Positions 23,618 through 33,017 of a DNA stretch of 64,000 nt are shown piece by piece. The notes under the pieces were generated by a model that did no database searches, had not been told where the DNA came from, and worked only from the letters and a program-made list of their open reading frames with translations. Numbering within the stretch: the stretch's first letter is position 1; the number at the start of each line of letters is the position of its first letter. The stretch is from Bacillota bacterium (GTDB taxonomy: Bacteria > Bacillota > Clostridia > Christensenellales > Aristaeellaceae), in contig JAEYOV010000061.1 in NCBI GenBank assembly GCA_023411395.1, positions 4,035 to 68,034 on the forward strand. The letters are read 5' to 3'. The translations under genes and the position numbers were made by a program.

Positions 23618-24085
23618 ATGAAGCATGTGTGGATGTACGATACGTCTTTGGGCCAGGTGGCCATTGCCGAGAAAGACGGAAAGGTGACAAATCTTTATTT
23701 CTCCGGGGAGCATATCCCGCCCGAAATGCAGCGGGAGGAGACGGGAACGCTGAAAAAGGCGGCGGAACAGCTTCAGGAATACCTGCAGGGCAGGCGGACT
23801 GTTTTTGATGTGCCGCTTGCGCCGGAGGGCACGGCCTTTCAAAAGCAGGTATGGGAGGCGCTGGTAAAAATCCCCTACGGGGCAACCTCCTCCTACGGAA
23901 AGCTGGCCGGGGATATCGGCAGGCCCGGCGCGGCCAGGGCTGTGGGGCTGGCCAACAACCGCAACCCCATACCGGTGATTATCCCCTGCCACCGGGTAAT
24001 CGGCGCCGACGGCAGCTTGGTGGGCTATGGCGGCGGTTTGCCCATGAAAGAAAAATTGCTGGCGCTGGAAAAGGGAAAGCGGTAG
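23618..24085 (+). CDS. ogt: Methylated-DNA--protein-cysteine methyltransferase
   Basis: A 155-aa suicide repair protein that moves alkyl groups from O6-methylguanine to its own cysteine. The active-site motif IIPCHRV lies near residues 122-128, preceded by the helix-turn-helix with the arginine finger (GAARAVGLANNRNPIPV) and followed by GYGGGLPMKEKLLALE. Length matches the Ogt type without an Ada domain. An AAAGGAG site precedes the ATG by 8 nt. It closes the DNA-repair group of the window. Confidence 0.95.
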   Translation: MKHVWMYDTSLGQVAIAEKDGKVTNLYFSGEHIPPEMQREETGTLKKAAEQLQEYLQGRRTVFDVPLAPEGTAFQKQVWEALVKIPYGATSSYGKLAGDIGRPGAARAVGLANNRNPIPVIIPCHRVIGADGSLVGYGGGLPMKEKLLALEKGKR

Positions 24086-24091
24086 CAAAAA

Positions 24092-24250
24092 GGGGCTGTC
24101 GTGCTAAGTGCAAATAATGTATAAGGTTATGTAAGGTGAAGGATTCCGCGTCTGCGGACGCGTCCAAAGGGCTTTCCGGTCGCCCTTTGGAAACCTTCGG
24201 ATGCCATCTTCTTGCATATTTATAATATTATGCGACTATCGCGACATCGC
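24092..24250. repeat. MITE-like interspersed repeat, copy A
   Basis: Ends GGGGCTGTCG and CGACATCGCC (8 of 10 inverted). The interior has CGCGTC-TGCG-GACGCG (24147-24162) and CCAAAGGGC ... GCCCTTTGG (24164-24190), then a shared tail AACCTTCGGATGCCATCTTC. No coding capacity. Lies between ogt and the convergent MATE gene. Related to copies at 41.4 and 49.8 kb. Confidence 0.65.
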
Positions 24251-24263
24251 CTTTTCATTTGGA

Positions 24264-25634
24264 TCAAAGTACCTTCCTGTGTTCCCAGCGGCCGGATTTG
24301 TACCGTGCAAAGAAGGCGGCCGAGCGGGCAACCCAGTCGATCATCATGGCGACCCAGACCCCCATGACGCCCATGCCGAAATTCAGCACCAGCAGGTAGC
24401 TGAATCCGATACGGAATATCAGCATGGACAGGGCGGAAACCACCATGGTAAAGCGCACATCACCGGCGGCCCGCAGGGCGTTGGGCAGCGCAAAGGAGGA
24501 TGGCCAGAAGAACGCGCAGACAATGGTGTAGGCCACGATCAGTTGCCGGACGGTGGCCGCTGTTTCCGGGCTGAGATCATAGCTATTGATCACATAGGGG
24601 CAGGCCAGCAGGATCACGCCTACCAGCAGCGCCATGGTCAGGTAGGCAAATCCCATCAGCTTTTTGATGTACCGCTTGGCCTGGCCGTACTCCCCGGCGC
24701 CGACGCACCGGCCAACCACCGTGATCAGCGCCAGGCCAACCGCGGAGCCGGGGATGGTTTGAAGCCCGGAAAGGCTGCTGGCTACCGCATTGGCGGCGAT
24801 GGCTGCGCCGCCAAGGGAAGACACCAGGCTTTGCAGCAGGATCTTGCCCAATTGAAACAGGCTGTTCTCCAGCCCGTTGGGGATGCCTATGCCCAGAATC
24901 CGTTTCACCATCATGCCATCCCACTTGAATTGCCAGAGGGAGGGGATGCGCAGCAGTTGGTTGTGGGGGTCCTTGAGCAAACGCAGCATGATCACCGAGC
25001 CCGCGGCCCTGGCCGAAAGCGCGGCGATGGCGGCCCCCGCGACCCCCAGACGGAAAACATAGATCAGCAATGCGTTGCCGGCCACGTTGAAAAGGTTGAT
25101 CAGCAGCGTGGTATTCAGGGAGGCTTTGGAGTTGCCCGCGGCCCGCAAAAGCGCGGAACCGCCGCTATAAACGGAGAGGAAGGGAAAGCTGAAAATGATG
25201 ATGAGGAAATACGTACGGGAATAATCCATCACGGCCGTTTCCACGCCGGGGAAGACCGCCGCCAGCAGGCCGCGGTAAAACGTAAGGGACAGCCCGCTGA
25301 TCAGCAGGGAAACGGCCAGCATGACGTACAACAGTTGCTTTGCCGCCTTGCCCGCCATGTCCATCTCCCTGCGGCCAAGATACTGGGCCGTCACCACGGC
25401 GCCGCCCGTGGCCAGGGCGGAAAAAACGTTGATCAGCAGGATGTTGATGCTGTCCACCAGGGAAATGGCGGATACGGCGTTCTCGCCCACGGAAGATACC
25501 ATGATGGTATTGATAATGCTCATGGCCACGACCAGCAATTGTTCCAGCAGCAGGGGGAGCATCAGCCTGCGCAGTTCCTCGCGCGAGAACAGCATGGAGT
25601 GGTCATCATTGCGGTTGCCTGAAAATAAACGCAT
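24264..25634 (-). CDS. MATE-family multidrug/metabolite exporter
   Basis: A 456-aa polytopic membrane protein with twelve predicted helices in two related halves, starting REELRRLMLPLLLEQLLVVAMS and with VSSVGENAVSAISLVDS in the first half, a MATE signature. These are Na+ or H+ antiporters of cationic compounds; substrate unknown. No adjacent regulator on the same strand. The long plus-strand frame across this gene (24201-25622) is an antisense shadow. Confidence 0.9.
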   Translation of the reverse strand: MRLFSGNRNDDHSMLFSREELRRLMLPLLLEQLLVVAMSIINTIMVSSVGENAVSAISLVDSINILLINVFSALATGGAVVTAQYLGRREMDMAGKAAKQLLYVMLAVSLLISGLSLTFYRGLLAAVFPGVETAVMDYSRTYFLIIIFSFPFLSVYSGGSALLRAAGNSKASLNTTLLINLFNVAGNALLIYVFRLGVAGAAIAALSARAAGSVIMLRLLKDPHNQLLRIPSLWQFKWDGMMVKRILGIGIPNGLENSLFQLGKILLQSLVSSLGGAAIAANAVASSLSGLQTIPGSAVGLALITVVGRCVGAGEYGQAKRYIKKLMGFAYLTMALLVGVILLACPYVINSYDLSPETAATVRQLIVAYTIVCAFFWPSSFALPNALRAAGDVRFTMVVSALSMLIFRIGFSYLLVLNFGMGVMGVWVAMMIDWVARSAAFFARYKSGRWEHRKVL

Positions 25635-25677
25635 TCGGATTCTTCTTTAACAAATTAATGAGGCCCGCGGAAAACAA

Positions 25678-26604
25678 TCAGCGGGATTCAGCCAGAAAAA
25701 CGGGGTTTGTCCAGGCCCGGCGGCCCAGTTCATCCACCGCGACTGCCCTTATGTACCGGTAATGATCCGGAACCTTGCATTCCGCCCGGGTGAGCGGCAT
25801 GCTGCCGCGGCGGACAATATGGTTGGGCGCCTGGCCATAGGTGAACAGAACCCGGTCACAGGGGGAACAATCCACCGCCGCCACGCCATCCTTCACATAA
25901 AAGTCAAAGATTTCGGGGCCGCAGGAGGAATAGAAAGCGCCATTTTGCAAGGCCGCAAGGATGCCGGAAACGGTATTTTCGCTGCTGACGCGCACCCAGC
26001 CCTTGCAATGGTGACCCATTTCATGGCCGTCGTCTACGGCAACGCCATAGATTTTTCTGCCCTGCATCAATAATTCGTCCCAGTAGGCGGCGTTTGTATC
26101 CATCTCATTTTCCAGGGCACAGCCGCTGTTCCAGATTTCCATGGCAAAATTGCCCTGAAGCTGTTCAAACTCCCTGGCCGGGGTGCTGCTCCACTGGGGA
26201 TGGCAGTAGAAGGTGATATTGCCATTCGAATGGATCATGTCCAGCACCTTTTGATATTCCTGTTGATCACGCACCACGCCGCGCTCAAAGGACTGATCCT
26301 GGCCAAAACCGTTCCCGTCCTCTTTGGCGGGACCCAGGCAAACGGTATGAAAGCAGTGTGTTCCGGGGCCTTCCATTTTCCGGTCCATTTCCATGCCCGG
26401 CAGGATGGTGATGGGACTATCCAACACATAATTCCGGTAATTGTACAGCCTGTGATCGGTAAGGGCCAGAAAATCATAACCGTGGGCGATATACGACCGA
26501 ATGACTTCCTCCGGCGTGTCCATCCCATCGGAGCGGGTGGTATGGGTGTGGAGGTTGCCTTTCAGAAGCGGGCTTTGCCCGGCAAACGCGGCTTGGCGGA
26601 TCAT
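25678..26604 (-). CDS. PHP-domain metal-dependent phosphoesterase
   Basis: A 308-aa protein with the PHP metal motifs LHTHTTRSDG (about 18-27) and LTDHR (about 50), later H in FYCHPQW and a D-x-H pair in AVDDGHE, so it is a probable trinuclear-metal phosphoesterase. A C-terminal beta segment of about 80 residues resembles that of oligonucleotide- or nucleoside-3',5'-bisphosphate-type PHP proteins; substrate open. Start: ATG at 26604 after AAGGAG; a longer frame upstream lacks a site. Divergent from the DUF362 gene. Confidence 0.83.
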   Translation of the reverse strand: MIRQAAFAGQSPLLKGNLHTHTTRSDGMDTPEEVIRSYIAHGYDFLALTDHRLYNYRNYVLDSPITILPGMEMDRKMEGPGTHCFHTVCLGPAKEDGNGFGQDQSFERGVVRDQQEYQKVLDMIHSNGNITFYCHPQWSSTPAREFEQLQGNFAMEIWNSGCALENEMDTNAAYWDELLMQGRKIYGVAVDDGHEMGHHCKGWVRVSSENTVSGILAALQNGAFYSSCGPEIFDFYVKDGVAAVDCSPCDRVLFTYGQAPNHIVRRGSMPLTRAECKVPDHYRYIRAVAVDELGRRAWTNPVFLAESR

Positions 26605-26688
26605 GGCGTTCTCCTTGCAAAATTCTTTCTGACATACAGGGATTGTATCATAATCTCCGCGCAATGCATAGCAAGCTGCGGGGAATTA

Positions 26689-26697
26689 TGCTAAAAT
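26689..26697 (+). promoter_or_regulatory. Extended -10 of the DUF362 gene
   Basis: TG-C-TAAAAT (26689-26697), extended -10 form; no consensus -35 at the expected place. Confidence 0.4.
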
Positions 26698-26753
26698 ACC
26701 CAAAGGCGGATATGCCTGATGACAGGCCATGAAAGTGTATGGAGGAAAACAGG

Positions 26754-27935
26754 GTGGAGAGGAAGAGCATCGTAGCGCTGGTGCCTTGCGCAACATATGA
26801 GGCGGAGAGCGTATACCGGGCGGTGAAGCAGGGCATATCGCTGCTGGGCGGCATGGAAAAGTTTGTGTCCCCAACGGAAAAGGTGCTTTTGAAGCCGAAT
26901 ATGCTGGGCAAGGCGGACCCTGAACAGGCCATGACGACCCATCCCGCCGTGTTTGGGGCGGTGGGCAGGCTGCTTCGTGAAAGCGGATATGCGCATATCA
27001 CCTACGGGGATTCTCCCGGCCATACGTTCACCAATCTGCAAAAGGTGGCGGAGGCCTGCGGCTTTCACGCGCCGGCACAGGAAATGAACATCCCCATGGC
27101 CGACTTCATCCACGGCAGGCAGGTGTCATGCCCTGAAGGCCGCATCAGCAAAAGCTTTCTCGTCTGCAACGGGGCGCTGGAGGCGGATGCCATCATCAAC
27201 CTGTGCAAGATGAAGACCCACGCGCTGGAGTGCATCACCGGGGCCGTGAAGAACATATACGGCTGCATTCCGGGTGTGAACAAAGGCGCGGGACATGCCA
27301 AATACCCTGACGCCATCCGATTCGCCCGGATGCTGGCCGATCTGAACAAAGCCATAAAGCCGCGGCTGCATATCCTGGACGGCATCGTAGCCATGGAGGG
27401 CAACGGCCCTACTTCCGGCACGCCAACAAATATGGGCATTTTGATTTTTTCCTCCGACTCCGTGGCGCTGGACAGCGTTTTCTGCCAACTGGTCCACCTG
27501 TCACCGGCCCTTATTCCCACCTGCACCGCCGGCGAACAGGCATCGATTGGCCGATGGCGGGAGGAGGAGATACAGGTGCTGGCGCCGGAGGGGGAGTTGT
27601 CCATCCGTGAGGCCAAGTTAAGGTATGGCAAGCCTGATTTCAACGTGCGGCGCAGCGGCATGCCCGGCGGAATCTTTAAAAACCTTGTCCGCCTGGTGCC
27701 CGGTTTGCAGGACAGGCCTGTGGCCGATCCCGCTTTGTGCATCCGGTGCGGCGCCTGCGTCAAAAGCTGCCCTGTGGATGGAAAGGCGATTTTCCTGGAG
27801 GCCAAGCAGGACATAGCGCCCAGGTATGATTATAAGAAATGTATCAGATGCTATTGCTGCCAGGAGATGTGTCCTGCGAAAGCCATTGCCGTGCGGCATC
27901 CCATGAGGCGCAGTCAAAAAGCCGGGAAAGCGTGA
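26754..27935 (+). CDS. DUF362 domain protein with two 4Fe-4S clusters
   Basis: A 393-aa protein. Residues about 5-300 are the DUF362 domain (KVLLKPNML, GDSPGH, NLCKMKTHALECITGAVKNIYG). The C-terminus is a bacterial-type ferredoxin with two motifs: CIRCGACVKSCP near residue 330 and CIRCYCCQEMCP near 365. A redox role is likely but the reaction is unknown. Start: GTG at 26754, 8 nt after GGAGG; the ATG at 26739 contains that site and lacks its own. A bidirectional terminator overlaps the stop. Confidence 0.85.
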   Translation: MERKSIVALVPCATYEAESVYRAVKQGISLLGGMEKFVSPTEKVLLKPNMLGKADPEQAMTTHPAVFGAVGRLLRESGYAHITYGDSPGHTFTNLQKVAEACGFHAPAQEMNIPMADFIHGRQVSCPEGRISKSFLVCNGALEADAIINLCKMKTHALECITGAVKNIYGCIPGVNKGAGHAKYPDAIRFARMLADLNKAIKPRLHILDGIVAMEGNGPTSGTPTNMGILIFSSDSVALDSVFCQLVHLSPALIPTCTAGEQASIGRWREEEIQVLAPEGELSIREAKLRYGKPDFNVRRSGMPGGIFKNLVRLVPGLQDRPVADPALCIRCGACVKSCPVDGKAIFLEAKQDIAPRYDYKKCIRCYCCQEMCPAKAIAVRHPMRRSQKAGKA

Positions 27936-27954
27936 ATGCTTCCCGGCCTTTTAT
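27916..27954. terminator. Bidirectional terminator between the DUF362 gene and livF
   Basis: AAAAAGCCGGGAAAGC, loop GTGAAT, GCTTCCCGGCCTTTT; overlaps the stop codon of the plus-strand gene. Confidence 0.7.
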
Positions 27955-27963
27955 TTCATGGGA

Positions 27964-28686
27964 TCACTTTGTGCTGGCGCGCCCCAAATACGCTTCCCGC
28001 ACCTTCGGGTTTTCCAGCAGCTCCCTGCCGGTGCCGGTGATGGTGATCCGGCCCGTTTCCAGCACATAGCCCTGATCGGCGATTTTCAGGGCGGCGTTGG
28101 CGTTCTGCTCCACCAAAAGGATGGTGATGCCTTCGCCGTGAAGCTTTTTCACGGTGCTGAAGATGTCGCGCACCACCAGGGGCGCAAGGCCAAGGGAAGG
28201 TTCGTCCATCATCAGAAGCTTCGGACGGGCCATCAGCGCCCGGCCTACCGCCAGCATTTGCTGCTCGCCGCCGGAGAGGGTGCCCGCGTGCTGCCAGTGG
28301 CGCTCCTTCAGGCGGGGAAACAAGGTATACACCTTTTCAATATCGTCGGCAATGCCGGCGGCGTCCTTGCGGGTATACGCGCCGACTTTGAGGTTTTCCA
28401 GCGTGGTCAGGTTGGGAAAAACCCGGCGGCCTTCCGGCACCAGAACGATGCCCCTTTGAATCATCTGCTGTGTATCCAGGGCGGTGATATCCTGCCCTTC
28501 GTATTCGATGCGCCCGCCGGCCATGGGCACAAGGCTGGTGATGGCCCTAAGCGTGGTGGATTTTCCGGCGCCGTTGGCCCCGATGAGGGAGACAATTTGC
28601 CCCTTTTCCACCTGGAAGGAGATGCCCGACAGCGCCTGGATGCCCCCATAGTTGACCTTCAGTCCCGTTACGTTCAGCAGGCTCAT
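27964..28686 (-). CDS. livF: Branched-chain amino acid ABC transporter ATP-binding protein LivF
   Basis: A 240-aa ATPase of the LivF type: Walker A GANGAGKST (about 36-44), signature LSGGEQQMLAVGRALM, Walker B LLMMDEPSLGLAP, and the family segment GRRVFPNLTTLENL. Last gene of livJHMGF; its ATG overlaps the livG stop by four bases, so the two ATPases are co-translated in equal amounts. Confidence 0.93.
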   Translation of the reverse strand: MSLLNVTGLKVNYGGIQALSGISFQVEKGQIVSLIGANGAGKSTTLRAITSLVPMAGGRIEYEGQDITALDTQQMIQRGIVLVPEGRRVFPNLTTLENLKVGAYTRKDAAGIADDIEKVYTLFPRLKERHWQHAGTLSGGEQQMLAVGRALMARPKLLMMDEPSLGLAPLVVRDIFSTVKKLHGEGITILLVEQNANAALKIADQGYVLETGRITITGTGRELLENPKVREAYLGRASTK

Positions 28687-29501
28687 GCTTCTTCCACCCC
28701 CAGATAGGCCGTGATCACGTCCTGATTGTTTTGTATTTCTGCGGGCGGGCCGTTGGCGATCAGCTTGCCGTAATCCAGCACATAGATGCGGTCGGAAATA
28801 TCCATCACAATCTGCATATGGTGCTCGATGAGCATGATGGTGAGCTGCAAATCATCACGAAGCTGCTTGACAAAGGCGGTCAGGTCCTCCGTTTCCTTGG
28901 GATTCATGCCCGCGGCAGGTTCATCCAGCAGCAGCAGTTTGGGGCGTGTTGCCAGCGCCCTGGCGATCTCCAGGCGGCGCTGCTCGCCGTAGGGCAGGGA
29001 GGTGGCCAGTTCGCCGGCCAGGTGGGCAAGGCCGACACGCTCGAGCAACTCCATTGCATGCTCCCGCATATCCTTTTCCTCGTCCCGATAGTGCTGGATG
29101 CTGGTGGCTGCTTTCCACAGGTTGAATTTGGGAATACCGGTAATGGCATGAAACAAGTCGCTGTTCAAATGCAGATGCTGTGCGATAAGCACATTCTCAA
29201 GCACCGTCATGCTCTTGAAAAGCCGAATATTTTGGTATGTCCTGGCTGCGCCAAGCGCTGTGATCCGGTCGGGGCGCTTGCCGGTGATATCTTCCATTTG
29301 ACCCTTGCTGTCCGCAAGAAACACCTTGCCAAAGGTAGGCGTATATACTCCTGTGATCATATTGAAGGCAGTGGTCTTGCCCGCGCCGTTGGGGCCGATG
29401 ATGGCTACGATTTCTCCCTGCTCCACGTGCATGCTCAAATCGTCCACGGCCACAACGCCGCCAAAGCGCATGGTGATATGGGAGGTGTTAAGTACGCGCA
29501 T
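28683..29501 (-). CDS. livG: Branched-chain amino acid ABC transporter ATP-binding protein LivG
   Basis: A 272-aa ATPase with Walker A GPNGAGKTT, the LivG-specific ARTYQNIRLF segment, signature LPYGEQRRLEIARALA and Walker B LLLLDEPAAGMNP. The C-terminal BCA_ABC_TP_C tail ends YLGVEEA. Start: ATG at 29501 after GGGAGG; the far longer frame upstream is inside livM. It overlaps the livM stop by one base (TAATG). Confidence 0.93.
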   Translation of the reverse strand: MRVLNTSHITMRFGGVVAVDDLSMHVEQGEIVAIIGPNGAGKTTAFNMITGVYTPTFGKVFLADSKGQMEDITGKRPDRITALGAARTYQNIRLFKSMTVLENVLIAQHLHLNSDLFHAITGIPKFNLWKAATSIQHYRDEEKDMREHAMELLERVGLAHLAGELATSLPYGEQRRLEIARALATRPKLLLLDEPAAGMNPKETEDLTAFVKQLRDDLQLTIMLIEHHMQIVMDISDRIYVLDYGKLIANGPPAEIQNNQDVITAYLGVEEA

Positions 29502-30643
29502 TACTTTTCGCCTCCCTTCTTGTTCGCGGGCCGGAAGGGCTTCGCTGCGATTTCCCCTGCGGCTTTCAATACGCGGCCGCAGGCGGCCCAGGAGAACTCC
29601 CTGGAGCCGAACAGGCCCTTGCGGTAAAAGAGGATCACGCACATCAAAAGCAGGGAAAAGATCACCATACGGAGCCCGGCGATGGCGGGCACCTGTGTAA
29701 ATCCCAGGGAGAAGCCGCCATCCAGCCAGCGGAGCCATTCCTTGGCGATGGTGATGACGAACGCGCCCACGATGGTGCCGGATATGCTGCCCATGCCGCC
29801 CAGCACCACGATGAGCAGTATGTCGTACGCCAGTATGAAACGGAACAGCAGGGGATTGATGGAGCCTACCACGCTGGCCAGCAGCCCGCCGCCGATACCG
29901 GCCAGGACGCTGGAGAGGATGAAGGAGAACATCTTGTGCTTGAACAGGGATACACCCATGCCCTCCGCCGCCACCTCATCGTCCCGGACAGCTTTGAATA
30001 CACGGCCGTAGCTGGTATTCATCAGCCGCCGCATGAGGATGACGGCCAGGATCATGATGCCGAAGGTCCACCATAAATTCGCCGTGGGCGGAATGTTTTT
30101 GATGCCCACCGCGCCGTTGGTGATGGTTTGCATGTTGGTGAAGATCACCCGGACAATTTCCGAAAATCCCAGGGTGGCAATGGCAAGGTAATCACCCCGG
30201 AGCCTTAAAACCGGGAAGCCGATCACAAACGCGAACGCGCCGCTGGCCAGGCCGCCGATGAGGAGGGCTATGGGGAAGGGAAGCTGGATGGCGCCCAGCC
30301 AGGGGGCAATGGGCTCCAGGTAGAAAACGCCCGCCTTGGCCTCGGGCGACATGAACAAAAGCGTGGTGACATACGCGCCGATGGCCATAAAACCGGCTTG
30401 CCCCAGGGAAAAAAGGCCGGTAAAGCCGTTCACCAGGTTCATGGAAAGCCCAAGAACGGCATAGATGGCGCACATGTTCAGGATACGGATCTGATAGGGG
30501 TCGCCGATCTGCTTGCCGCTTAGCAGCAAGAGAAATACAAGGACAGCCAGCAGCGCTGTTGCCGTCAGCAGCGCATACGTGCGGCTTTTTTTTGTCATCC
30601 GGGAGGCGATGCCCATAAAGGCGGGGGAAGCGTTTTTCTTCAT
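29501..30643 (-). CDS. livM: Branched-chain amino acid ABC transporter permease LivM
   Basis: A 380-aa permease with about ten membrane segments and the LivM core GLFSLGQAGFMAIGAYVTTLL and PVLRLRGDYLAIATLGFSEIVR. Compared with typical LivM it has a long cytoplasmic C-terminal tail rich in Lys/Arg. Start: the ATG at 30643 lies 7 nt after AAGGAGG; an ATG six bases earlier lies too close to that site. Works with LivH as the channel. Confidence 0.92.
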   Translation of the reverse strand: MKKNASPAFMGIASRMTKKSRTYALLTATALLAVLVFLLLLSGKQIGDPYQIRILNMCAIYAVLGLSMNLVNGFTGLFSLGQAGFMAIGAYVTTLLFMSPEAKAGVFYLEPIAPWLGAIQLPFPIALLIGGLASGAFAFVIGFPVLRLRGDYLAIATLGFSEIVRVIFTNMQTITNGAVGIKNIPPTANLWWTFGIMILAVILMRRLMNTSYGRVFKAVRDDEVAAEGMGVSLFKHKMFSFILSSVLAGIGGGLLASVVGSINPLLFRFILAYDILLIVVLGGMGSISGTIVGAFVITIAKEWLRWLDGGFSLGFTQVPAIAGLRMVIFSLLLMCVILFYRKGLFGSREFSWAACGRVLKAAGEIAAKPFRPANKKGGEK

Positions 30644-30655
30644 AGCCATCCCTCC

Positions 30656-31555
30656 TTACACCTTGTCGGTGACCACTTCGCCCATCAAGCCGGTAGGCTT
30701 GGCCAGGAGAATGACGATCAGCGCCACAAAAGCAAACGCGTCCTTGTACCCCGACAGCGACGGTGCAAAGAACACGATCAATATCTCCATAACGCCCAGG
30801 ATCAGCCCGCCGATCACCGCGCCCGTCACATTGCCGATACCGCCGATGACCGCGGCGATGAAGCATTTCAGGCCCGGCATCATGCCCGCGTAAGGCTCGA
30901 TGCGTGGATATTTCAGCCCCCACATGATGGCCCCCACGGCGGCCAGCAGCGAGCCGATGCCGAAGGTGGCGGCGATGACCTGGTTGATGCGGATGCCCAT
31001 CAGCTTGGCGGTTTCAAAATCCTTGCTCACGGCCCGCATGCCCATGCCCACCTTGGTATGGTGGATCAAAAATTGAAGGCCCAGCATCAAAAGGCCCATG
31101 ATGACGGGCACGAAGACGGATAGCCACTTGAAGCGCAGGCTCCCCAAAACAATATTACTGTCAAAAATGGGCAGGCTGGGAAACTGCCTGGGAACGCCGG
31201 TGAACAGAACCGTGGCAAGGTTCTCCAGCAGATACGAAACGCCGATGGAGGAGATGAGCAGCGATATGCGGGGCGCGCTGCGCAAGGGGCGGTAAGCGGC
31301 GCCTTCGATCAGCATGCCAAGCAATGCCGTAGCGGCAAGCGCCAGCAAAACAGCGGCCCACCACGGTATGAAGAATACGGTCACACCAAAAAAAAGAAAA
31401 TACATGGACATCATGAAAATGTCGCCATGGGCAAAATTGATGAGCCTCAAAATGCCGTATACCATGGTATATCCCACAGCAATCAACGCGTACAGGCTTC
31501 CCACCGTCAAGCCGTTGATCAATTGCTGAAGGAAATTGACAAACGTCATAGGCAC
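30656..31555 (-). CDS. livH: Branched-chain amino acid ABC transporter permease LivH
   Basis: A 299-aa permease with the family start QQLINGLTVGSLYALIAVGYTMVYGI and the loop GMRAVSKDFETAKLMGI, about eight membrane segments. Start: a GTG at 31555 lies 6 nt after GAGGA; an ATG two codons later is the alternative. Second gene of livJHMGF, separated from livJ by a strong stem-loop. Confidence 0.92.
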   Translation of the reverse strand: MPMTFVNFLQQLINGLTVGSLYALIAVGYTMVYGILRLINFAHGDIFMMSMYFLFFGVTVFFIPWWAAVLLALAATALLGMLIEGAAYRPLRSAPRISLLISSIGVSYLLENLATVLFTGVPRQFPSLPIFDSNIVLGSLRFKWLSVFVPVIMGLLMLGLQFLIHHTKVGMGMRAVSKDFETAKLMGIRINQVIAATFGIGSLLAAVGAIMWGLKYPRIEPYAGMMPGLKCFIAAVIGGIGNVTGAVIGGLILGVMEILIVFFAPSLSGYKDAFAFVALIVILLAKPTGLMGEVVTDKV

Positions 31556-31633
31556 GCACCGTCCTCACCGCAGGCTCAAAGCCACTTCGCGTCTTTGATG
31601 CGCCCGGCCTGCACAAATCCCAAGACAAAGGAT

Positions 31634-31660
31634 GCGGGCGGCGACAAAATCGCCGCCCGC
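31634..31660 (-). promoter_or_regulatory. Intergenic stem-loop between livJ and livH
   Basis: GCGGGCGGCGA (31634-31644) pairs perfectly with TCGCCGCCCGC (31650-31660) around five bases; no T run on the minus strand. It probably protects or uncouples livJ mRNA from the downstream genes. Confidence 0.5.
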
Positions 31661-31679
31661 GAGGGGTGTTCTTTAGGAT

Positions 31680-32804
31680 TTATTCCACGACAACCGTATC
31701 GAGGTAAACGAACTTGCCGTCTTTCACCGTCTTGATGACGGCCATGTTCTTGATGGCGTCGCCGTTTTCGTCAAACTTCAGCGCGCCGGTAACGCCCACC
31801 ATTTCCAGGGAAGCCAGGGCATCCCGAAGCGCGGGCCCGTCGGTGGTGCCGGCTTTCTCGATGGCCCTCACGGCCGCCATGTAAGCGTCAAAGCCCAGCG
31901 CTGTCACGGCACCTTTGGGCTTTTCGCCGCCAAACTTAGCAGCATAAGCCTCCAGAAATTCGGTGCTCTCGGCGGTAGGCGCGGCATCGGCGTCAAAGAA
32001 GGTGGTAAAGCGGCAGGCTTCCACAGCGGCCCCGCCCACGTCGATGATGGCCTGGGTCTCCCAGGTGTCGCCGGCCAGGAAGGGTACGTCGGCGTAGCCC
32101 ATGTCGCGGGCCTGCTTCATCAGGAGGCCGGGCTCCAGGAAGTCGCTGGGCATGAAGATGACGTCGGGGTTGGCGGCCATGACCGTGGTAATCTGGGAGG
32201 AGAATTCCTGGTCGCCCACGTTGAAGTAGGCTTCCGCGACGATGTTTTCAGCGCCGAAGGCTTCCACAAAGTATTTGCGAAGGCCGATGGCGTACACGTT
32301 GGAGATGTCGCAGATCACGGCAGCCGTCTTGGCGCCCAGGTTGTTCTTGGCGTAATTGGCCAGCAGCGTGCCCTGGAAGTCATCCAGGTAGCACACGCGG
32401 AAGTAGTACTCGTTGCCCAGGGTTACGTTGGGGTTGGTGCAGGAGGTGCCGATGGCGGGCACCTGGGCATTTTTGAAAATGTTGCCGCCGGCGATGGATA
32501 GGCTGGAACCCCAGGAGCCGACCACGATATCCACCTTTTCGGCATCCACCAGGCGGGCGGCGGCGGTTGCGGCTTCCACGTCGTCAGACTTGTTGTCCAC
32601 CGGGACCAGAACGATGGGACGGCCCAAAACTTCGCTCACCAGAGAATGGGCGACCTGGATGCCTTCCAGCTCCATCATGCCGCCGGCGGCCTTGGCGCCG
32701 GTGAGGGGCTCGAATATGCCGATTTTGATGGGTTCCGCTTCCGAAAGCGCTAGCGCGGGGACAAACAGGAGCATAGCAAGAACGAGGGCTACGACCTTCT
32801 TCAT
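31680..32804 (-). CDS. livJ: Branched-chain amino acid ABC transporter substrate-binding protein
   Basis: A 374-aa Leu/Ile/Val-type binding protein (type-I periplasmic fold): IKIGIFEPLTGAKAAGG, then VGSWGSSLSIAGGNIFKN and the hinge-region PAIGTSCTNPNVT. The signal peptide ends near residue 22 (ALALSEAE) and has no lipobox cysteine. First gene of the liv operon with its own strong promoter. The ligand may be any branched or aromatic amino acid or amide, since the family is broad. Confidence 0.9.
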   Translation of the reverse strand: MKKVVALVLAMLLFVPALALSEAEPIKIGIFEPLTGAKAAGGMMELEGIQVAHSLVSEVLGRPIVLVPVDNKSDDVEAATAAARLVDAEKVDIVVGSWGSSLSIAGGNIFKNAQVPAIGTSCTNPNVTLGNEYYFRVCYLDDFQGTLLANYAKNNLGAKTAAVICDISNVYAIGLRKYFVEAFGAENIVAEAYFNVGDQEFSSQITTVMAANPDVIFMPSDFLEPGLLMKQARDMGYADVPFLAGDTWETQAIIDVGGAAVEACRFTTFFDADAAPTAESTEFLEAYAAKFGGEKPKGAVTALGFDAYMAAVRAIEKAGTTDGPALRDALASLEMVGVTGALKFDENGDAIKNMAVIKTVKDGKFVYLDTVVVE

Positions 32805-32848
32805 AGAGTCTACTTCCTTTCAATTGTCTTCCCTTGGTGCTGTCATCT

Positions 32849-32877
32849 ATTATAATCATTAAAAGTGAAATATGCAA
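32849..32877 (-). promoter_or_regulatory. Promoter of the liv operon
   Basis: Minus strand TTGCAT (complement 32872-32877), 17-bp spacer, TATAAT (complement 32849-32854), about 45 bases before the livJ ATG and its GAAAGGAAG site. Confidence 0.65.
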
Positions 32878-32970
32878 TAGATACGGTGGATGGATGAAAG
32901 AAAGTACAATATTGCGGGCTGCCAACGTGAAAAAACGACGCTTTTTTACAGGCACATTGCAGAATGTTGA

Positions 32971-33000
32971 TAAGAAAAGGGCCCGGCAAACCACCGGGCC
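32971..33000 (-). terminator. Terminator of the Rrf2-metN-metI unit
   Basis: Minus strand GGCCCGG, seven-base loop, CCGGGCC, then CTTTTCTT. Confidence 0.6.
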
Positions 33001-33017
33001 GCATAGGGGAACCATGT

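Noticed and set aside
24092..24250. Insertion sequence
   Set aside because: Inverted ends are present but there is no transposase frame; described as a MITE-like repeat instead.
24201..25622. 473-aa plus-strand frame rich in Gly, His and Gln
   Set aside because: Antisense to the MATE exporter; composition is that of a reverse-complemented membrane protein gene.
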